This document shows positions 61,022 through 64,000 of a stretch of DNA of 64,000 nucleotides, piece after piece. A program made the position numbers and the translations under genes. Below the pieces are notes generated by a model. That model had not been told where the DNA came from. It did not search any database and worked only from the letters and a program-made list of their open reading frames with translations. Within the stretch, counting starts at the first letter, position 1, and every line of letters begins with the position of its first letter. The DNA is from Corynebacterium humireducens NBRC 106098 = DSM 45392 (GTDB taxonomy: Bacteria; Actinomycetota; Actinomycetes; Mycobacteriales; Mycobacteriaceae), in NCBI RefSeq assembly GCF_000819445.1, contig NZ_CP005286.1, positions 1,178,001 through 1,242,000 on the forward strand, in the 5' to 3' direction.

Positions 61022-61477
61022 ATGATCAATTACTCCACGATTGCCGTCGGCACCGACGGATCCGAGTCCTCCCTGGCCGCCGTCCGCGCCGCAGCCAGCC
61101 TCGCCCGCGTCTACGACGCCGAACTGATCATCATGGCCGCCTGGTACGCCACCTCCGGCTCCCTGCTCAACGCCCCGCACACCGACGTCTCCTCCCTCCC
61201 CATCGTGGAGGAGGAGGTCGCCGAAGAACACCTGCGCACCGCACAGGTCGTCGCAGAGGAGGAGGGTGCACCCCGGATCACGGCGCGGAAGATCGCGGGT
61301 GCGCCGGCCACCGCGCTCACCAAGGCGGTCGAGGAACTCGGGGTTGACCTGCTGGTTGTGGGCAACAAGGGGGTCAACACCCTCACCGGCCGTGTCTTCG
61401 GCAACATCCCCACCGAGGTAGTGCGCAACTCCACCGTCAATGTGATGATCGTGAATACCGCACAGCACCGGATTTAG
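61022..61477 (+). CDS. Universal stress protein (UspA), copy 1
   Basis: A 151-residue UspA-fold protein. AVGTDGSESS at the start and GNKGVNTLTGRVFGNIPTEV are the family ATP-binding loop (G-2x-G-9x-G-(S/T) style, with N replacing the usual S/T). ATP binding is thus plausible. Followed by a second UspA gene with an inverted repeat in the gap. Confidence 0.9.
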   Translation: MINYSTIAVGTDGSESSLAAVRAAASLARVYDAELIIMAAWYATSGSLLNAPHTDVSSLPIVEEEVAEEHLRTAQVVAEEEGAPRITARKIAGAPATALTKAVEELGVDLLVVGNKGVNTLTGRVFGNIPTEVVRNSTVNVMIVNTAQHRI

Positions 61478-61482
61478 CCGAC

Positions 61483-61511
61483 AATCGTTGTTAAACTGGC
61501 GGACAACGATT
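61483..61511. promoter_or_regulatory. Inverted repeat around a -10 box before usp2
   Basis: AATCGTTGT (61483-61491) and ACAACGATT (61503-61511) are perfect 9-base arms with TAAACT (61492-61497), a -10 candidate, directly between. A repressor bound there would block transcription of the second UspA gene. Confidence 0.55.
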
Positions 61512-61542
61512 AACTACCCCGAGGAAAGGTCCCGACAGGTCC

Positions 61543-61983
61543 ATGAGCACTTACCAGAAGATCGTCGTCGGCACGGACGGCTCCAAGTCCTCCCTGCTGG
61601 CTGTTGAGCGCGCTGCCCGTATCGCCGCCGCCTTCGACGCGACCCTCATCATCGCCTCCGCCTACTACGAGGACAATGAGGAGGCGTCGAAGACCCTGCG
61701 CCAGGATTCCGTCACCATCCTCGGTGACGACACCGCCCAGCAGAACCTCGCCGCCGGTGAGGAGGCCGCCAAGGCCGCCGGCGCCACCAAGATCGAGAAG
61801 TCCGTCCGCCCGGGCACCCCGGTCGAGGCTCTCATGGGCATCGTCAACGAGCACGACGCTGACCTGCTCGTCGTCGGTAACCGTGGCATCAACTCCCTGA
61901 CCGGCCGCCTGCTGGGCTCCGTCCCGGCCGACGTCGCCCGTCAGTCCGACTGCGACGTCATGATCGTCCACACCGTCGACTAA
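61543..61983 (+). CDS. Universal stress protein (UspA), copy 2
   Basis: A 146-residue UspA protein: VVGTDGSKSS and GNRGINSLTGRLLGSVPADVA with the full G-2x-G-9x-GS ATP loop. About half of the residues agree with copy 1. It has a regular untranslated leader with GAGGAAAGG, unlike the leaderless copy 1, and its own promoter inside the inverted repeat. A terminator follows. Confidence 0.92.
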   Translation: MSTYQKIVVGTDGSKSSLLAVERAARIAAAFDATLIIASAYYEDNEEASKTLRQDSVTILGDDTAQQNLAAGEEAAKAAGATKIEKSVRPGTPVEALMGIVNEHDADLLVVGNRGINSLTGRLLGSVPADVARQSDCDVMIVHTVD

Positions 61984-62013
61984 TTGCTTATCGACGCCAC
62001 GTAGTACCCCAGA

Positions 62014-62050
62014 CGGCCCCGGAACCAGGTGGTTCCGGGGCCGCCTTGTT
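62014..62050 (+). terminator. Terminator after usp2
   Basis: CGGCCCCGGAACC (62014-62026), loop AGGT, GGTTCCGGGGCCG (62031-62043), then CCTTGTTGT. A strong 13-bp stem. Confidence 0.8.
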
Positions 62051-62070
62051 GTGTCACTGCTCTTACGTGC

Positions 62071-62121
62071 CCGTTGAGCGCTTTGGTGTTGATTGATCAG
62101 CCCCAAAGTGCTCAAAGCGGG
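62071..62121. repeat. Imperfect long inverted repeat between usp2 and the HelD gene
   Basis: CCCGTTGAGCGCTTTGG (62071-62087) and CCAAAGTGCTC...GCGGG (62103-62121) are imperfect arms around an AT-rich loop. It could end the convergent HelD transcript or be an RNA element; there is no T-run. Unassigned. Confidence 0.45.
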
Positions 62122-62152
62122 CGGAAGAGCGCGGACATAATGCCGGGCCGAG

Positions 62153-64000
62153 CTACACCGGCCACTCGCCCACGACGGTGAGAGTCTGCGTCGCGCGTGT
62201 CACGGCGACGTAGAGGTCCTGCCAGCCCTGCGGCGAGGCCTCGACGATCGCGGAGGGTTCGAGGACGATGACGTGGTCGAACTCCAGGCCCTTGATCTCG
62301 GAGACGTTGGCTGCGGTGATGACCTGGGTGAGGCCGTCGTCACGCACCTCCGGCTTCGTGCCGGCGGGCAGCCAGGTGACCTCGTGGCCGGACTCGCGGA
62401 TCGCGACCGCCGGCGTCGCCTCCGGGTCGATCACGGCGAGGACCTCGTTGGCCACCTCCATGATCTCCACCGGGGTGCGGTAGTTGACGGTCAGTTCGTG
62501 GTGGCGGAAGCGCGTGCCCACGTATGGTTCCAGCGTCGCGGCCCAGGTGTCCACGCCGGCGGGGGAGCCCGTCTGGGCGGTGTCGCCGACGAGGGTCATC
62601 CAGCGGGCGGGGCTGCGGCGGAACACCATGCGCCACTCCATGGGGGAGAGTTCCTGCGCCTCGTCGACGATGACGTGGCCGTAGGCCCACTGCAGGTCCT
62701 CGCGGGCGCGCTCGGCGGTGGAGCGGGAGTCGCGGATGATCTGACGCTGGGCGAGGGTCTTGGCGTCGATGACGTCGGTGGCGGCGAGGTGCTCGGCGTC
62801 GAAGATGTCGCCGAGGTCGTCGTCGTCGACGGAGCCGGAGGACTCGAGGATGTCGAGCAGGTCCTGGGCGTCCTCGATGTCGTCCTCGGTGGTGAGGGCG
62901 TCGTCGTCGAGGTCGGGGAGGCCGATGAGGACGGCCAGTTCGTCGAGAAGCGCGGCGTCGGTGGAGGCCCACGCGGAACCCTCCGGGCGCAGCAGGGCCC
63001 CGCGCGTCTCGTCGTCGTAGCCGGCGGCGGCGACGTCGATGGCATCGGCGGATTCGAGCAGGCCGCGGAGCACACCCTCGGGGGTGAGCTCCGGCCAGAA
63101 CTCCTCGATGAGCTTCTCGACGCCCGGTTCCTCACTCAGATCATCATGGAGCTGGTCGATGTCCGCCCGGGAGAGCAGGTTGGCGCCGCCCAGCGGGTCG
63201 GCGCCGATGCGCTCGGCGAGCTGGTCCGCCAGCTGCCCGATGAGGTGCTCGGCGAAGACGGCGCGTGCCTCGTTGTGGGGGCGACGCGAACGGCGGGCGC
63301 GGGTGCGGGCGGCCTTGACCATGGGGGCGTCGACACGCAGACGGAGGGAGCCGTGGGGGAGTTCCACCGGGGTGTCGGGAAGCGACTGGTGGGCGAGGAC
63401 CGCCTCCTTGAGGATGGTGACCATCTCCGCGGAGCCCTTGATCTCCCTGGTCAGCAGGGATTCCGGCGCGGTGCCGGAGACGCCGGGGTACATGTCGCCG
63501 ATGGTGGACAGCACGACGCCGGTCTCGCCGAGCTCAGGGAGGACGCGGGAGATGTACTCGAGGAAGGTCGAGTTCGGGCCGACGATGAGCACACCGGTCT
63601 TCGACAGCTGCTCACGCGCGGTGTAGAGGAGGTACGCGACGCGGTGGAGGGCGACGGCCGTCTTACCGGTCCCCGGGCCGCCCTCGACGACCATGACGCC
63701 GCGGGTGGAGTCACGGATGATGAGGTCCTGCTCGCGCTGGATCGTCTCGACGATCGACTTCATGTGCCCCGTGCGCGCGGCCTGCATCGCCTGGAACAGC
63801 GCCGACTCACTGCCGACGCCCTCGCGTCCGCCGCCGGCCTCGGCGCCGGAGAGCCACTCGTCGTCGATGCCGGTGACCTCCCGGCCCTTCGTGCGGATGT
63901 GCCGGCGCAGGTGGACGCCCTCGGGTTGCGCGGTCGTCGCCAGGTAGAAGGGGCGGGCCATGGGGACCCGCCAGTCGAGGAGGAGCGTGCGGTAGCCCTC
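62153..64000 (-). CDS. HelD/HelR-family RNA-polymerase-recycling ATPase (N-terminus outside window)
   Basis: At least 615 residues of an SF1-like ATPase, open to the window edge. Walker A EGGPGTGKTAVALHR; VIVDEAQELSPMEWRM (Walker B); the GDTAQTGS segment; NYRTPVEIMEVANEV (motif IV region); VAVTRATQTLTVVGE (motif VI). A long acidic insert (about 130 residues of D/E/L-rich text) lies between the motor halves. HelD-type factors rescue stalled RNA polymerase, and the HelR subgroup protects it from rifampicin; which one this is cannot be said without the N-terminal arm. Confidence 0.88.
   Translation of the reverse strand, partial: EGYRTLLLDWRVPMARPFYLATTAQPEGVHLRRHIRTKGREVTGIDDEWLSGAEAGGGREGVGSESALFQAMQAARTGHMKSIVETIQREQDLIIRDSTRGVMVVEGGPGTGKTAVALHRVAYLLYTAREQLSKTGVLIVGPNSTFLEYISRVLPELGETGVVLSTIGDMYPGVSGTAPESLLTREIKGSAEMVTILKEAVLAHQSLPDTPVELPHGSLRLRVDAPMVKAARTRARRSRRPHNEARAVFAEHLIGQLADQLAERIGADPLGGANLLSRADIDQLHDDLSEEPGVEKLIEEFWPELTPEGVLRGLLESADAIDVAAAGYDDETRGALLRPEGSAWASTDAALLDELAVLIGLPDLDDDALTTEDDIEDAQDLLDILESSGSVDDDDLGDIFDAEHLAATDVIDAKTLAQRQIIRDSRSTAERAREDLQWAYGHVIVDEAQELSPMEWRMVFRRSPARWMTLVGDTAQTGSPAGVDTWAATLEPYVGTRFRHHELTVNYRTPVEIMEVANEVLAVIDPEATPAVAIRESGHEVTWLPAGTKPEVRDDGLTQVITAANVSEIKGLEFDHVIVLEPSAIVEASPQGWQDLYVAVTRATQTLTVVGEWPV

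Overview
The window reads as a chromosomal segment of a high-GC actinobacterium, almost certainly a Corynebacterium. The backbone order gltX - tRNA-Gln - tRNA-Glu - ltbR/leuCD - mutT1 - gpsA - ddl - thiL - ung - recG - rsmD - coaD ... polA - rpsA ... ptsG - coaE ... uvrB follows the C. glutamicum layout as I know it. LtbR and the PtsG (EIIBCA glucose permease) sequence are corynebacterial in type. Leaderless promoters (a TANNNT hexamer 6-8 nt before the start codon) are very common here, as expected for this group. No rRNA, CRISPR array, transposase or integrase was seen.

Layout. 0-2 kb: 3' end of gltX, tRNA-Gln, two identical tRNA-Glu genes around a 0.7-kb unassigned spacer. 2-8 kb: an HD phosphohydrolase, then an unusual block in which two secreted DUF2202 ferritin-like proteins flank a cysteine-synthase-like enzyme (SbnA type) and a giant FAD/NAD(P)-domain + group-III PLP decarboxylase fusion. 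8-21 kb: conserved housekeeping genes (leucine biosynthesis, gpsA, ddl, thiL, ung, recG, rsmD, coaD). 21-29 kb: accessory genes, namely a TauE-type permease, an HNH endonuclease, an SDR facing a sugar isomerase/Nudix pair, and a four-gene operon coupling a DUF368 lipid transporter to an amino-acid ABC transporter. 29-34 kb: a complete 2-oxoacid (pyruvate) oxidoreductase operon, porG-porA-porB plus a GltD-like flavoprotein that carries the ferredoxin domain. 34-38 kb: a phosphate block with two near-duplicate Na+/phosphate cotransporters, a PstS-like lipoprotein and a small coiled-coil protein; each cotransporter gene has a direct-repeat Pho/RegX3-type box at almost the same distance. 38-48 kb: tRNA, polA, a HAD phosphatase, a Cys-rich copper-storage protein, a methyltransferase, rpsA, ptsG, coaE, a DUF218 protein. 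48-59 kb: small secreted/lipoprotein genes, then a metal-homeostasis island (P1B ATPase with a CPG motif, HMA chaperone, FNR-like regulator, CopB, CueP, YdhK). 59-64 kb: uvrB, two UspA proteins, and the C-terminal part of a HelD-family ATPase running off the window.

Regulation visible in the DNA ties several blocks together: a perfect CsoR-type palindrome between copB and cueP; two FNR-type boxes in front of the P1B ATPase and HMA genes beside an FNR-like regulator with suitably placed cysteines; a palindrome in the ltbR/leuC gap; Pho-type boxes on both phosphate transporter genes; and a CsoR-like but one-base-shorter palindrome in front of the DUF2202/PLP block. The last is the best candidate for an undescribed system, possibly a small metal-binding metabolite made by the two enzymes and handled by the secreted ferritin-like proteins. 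That function is inference.
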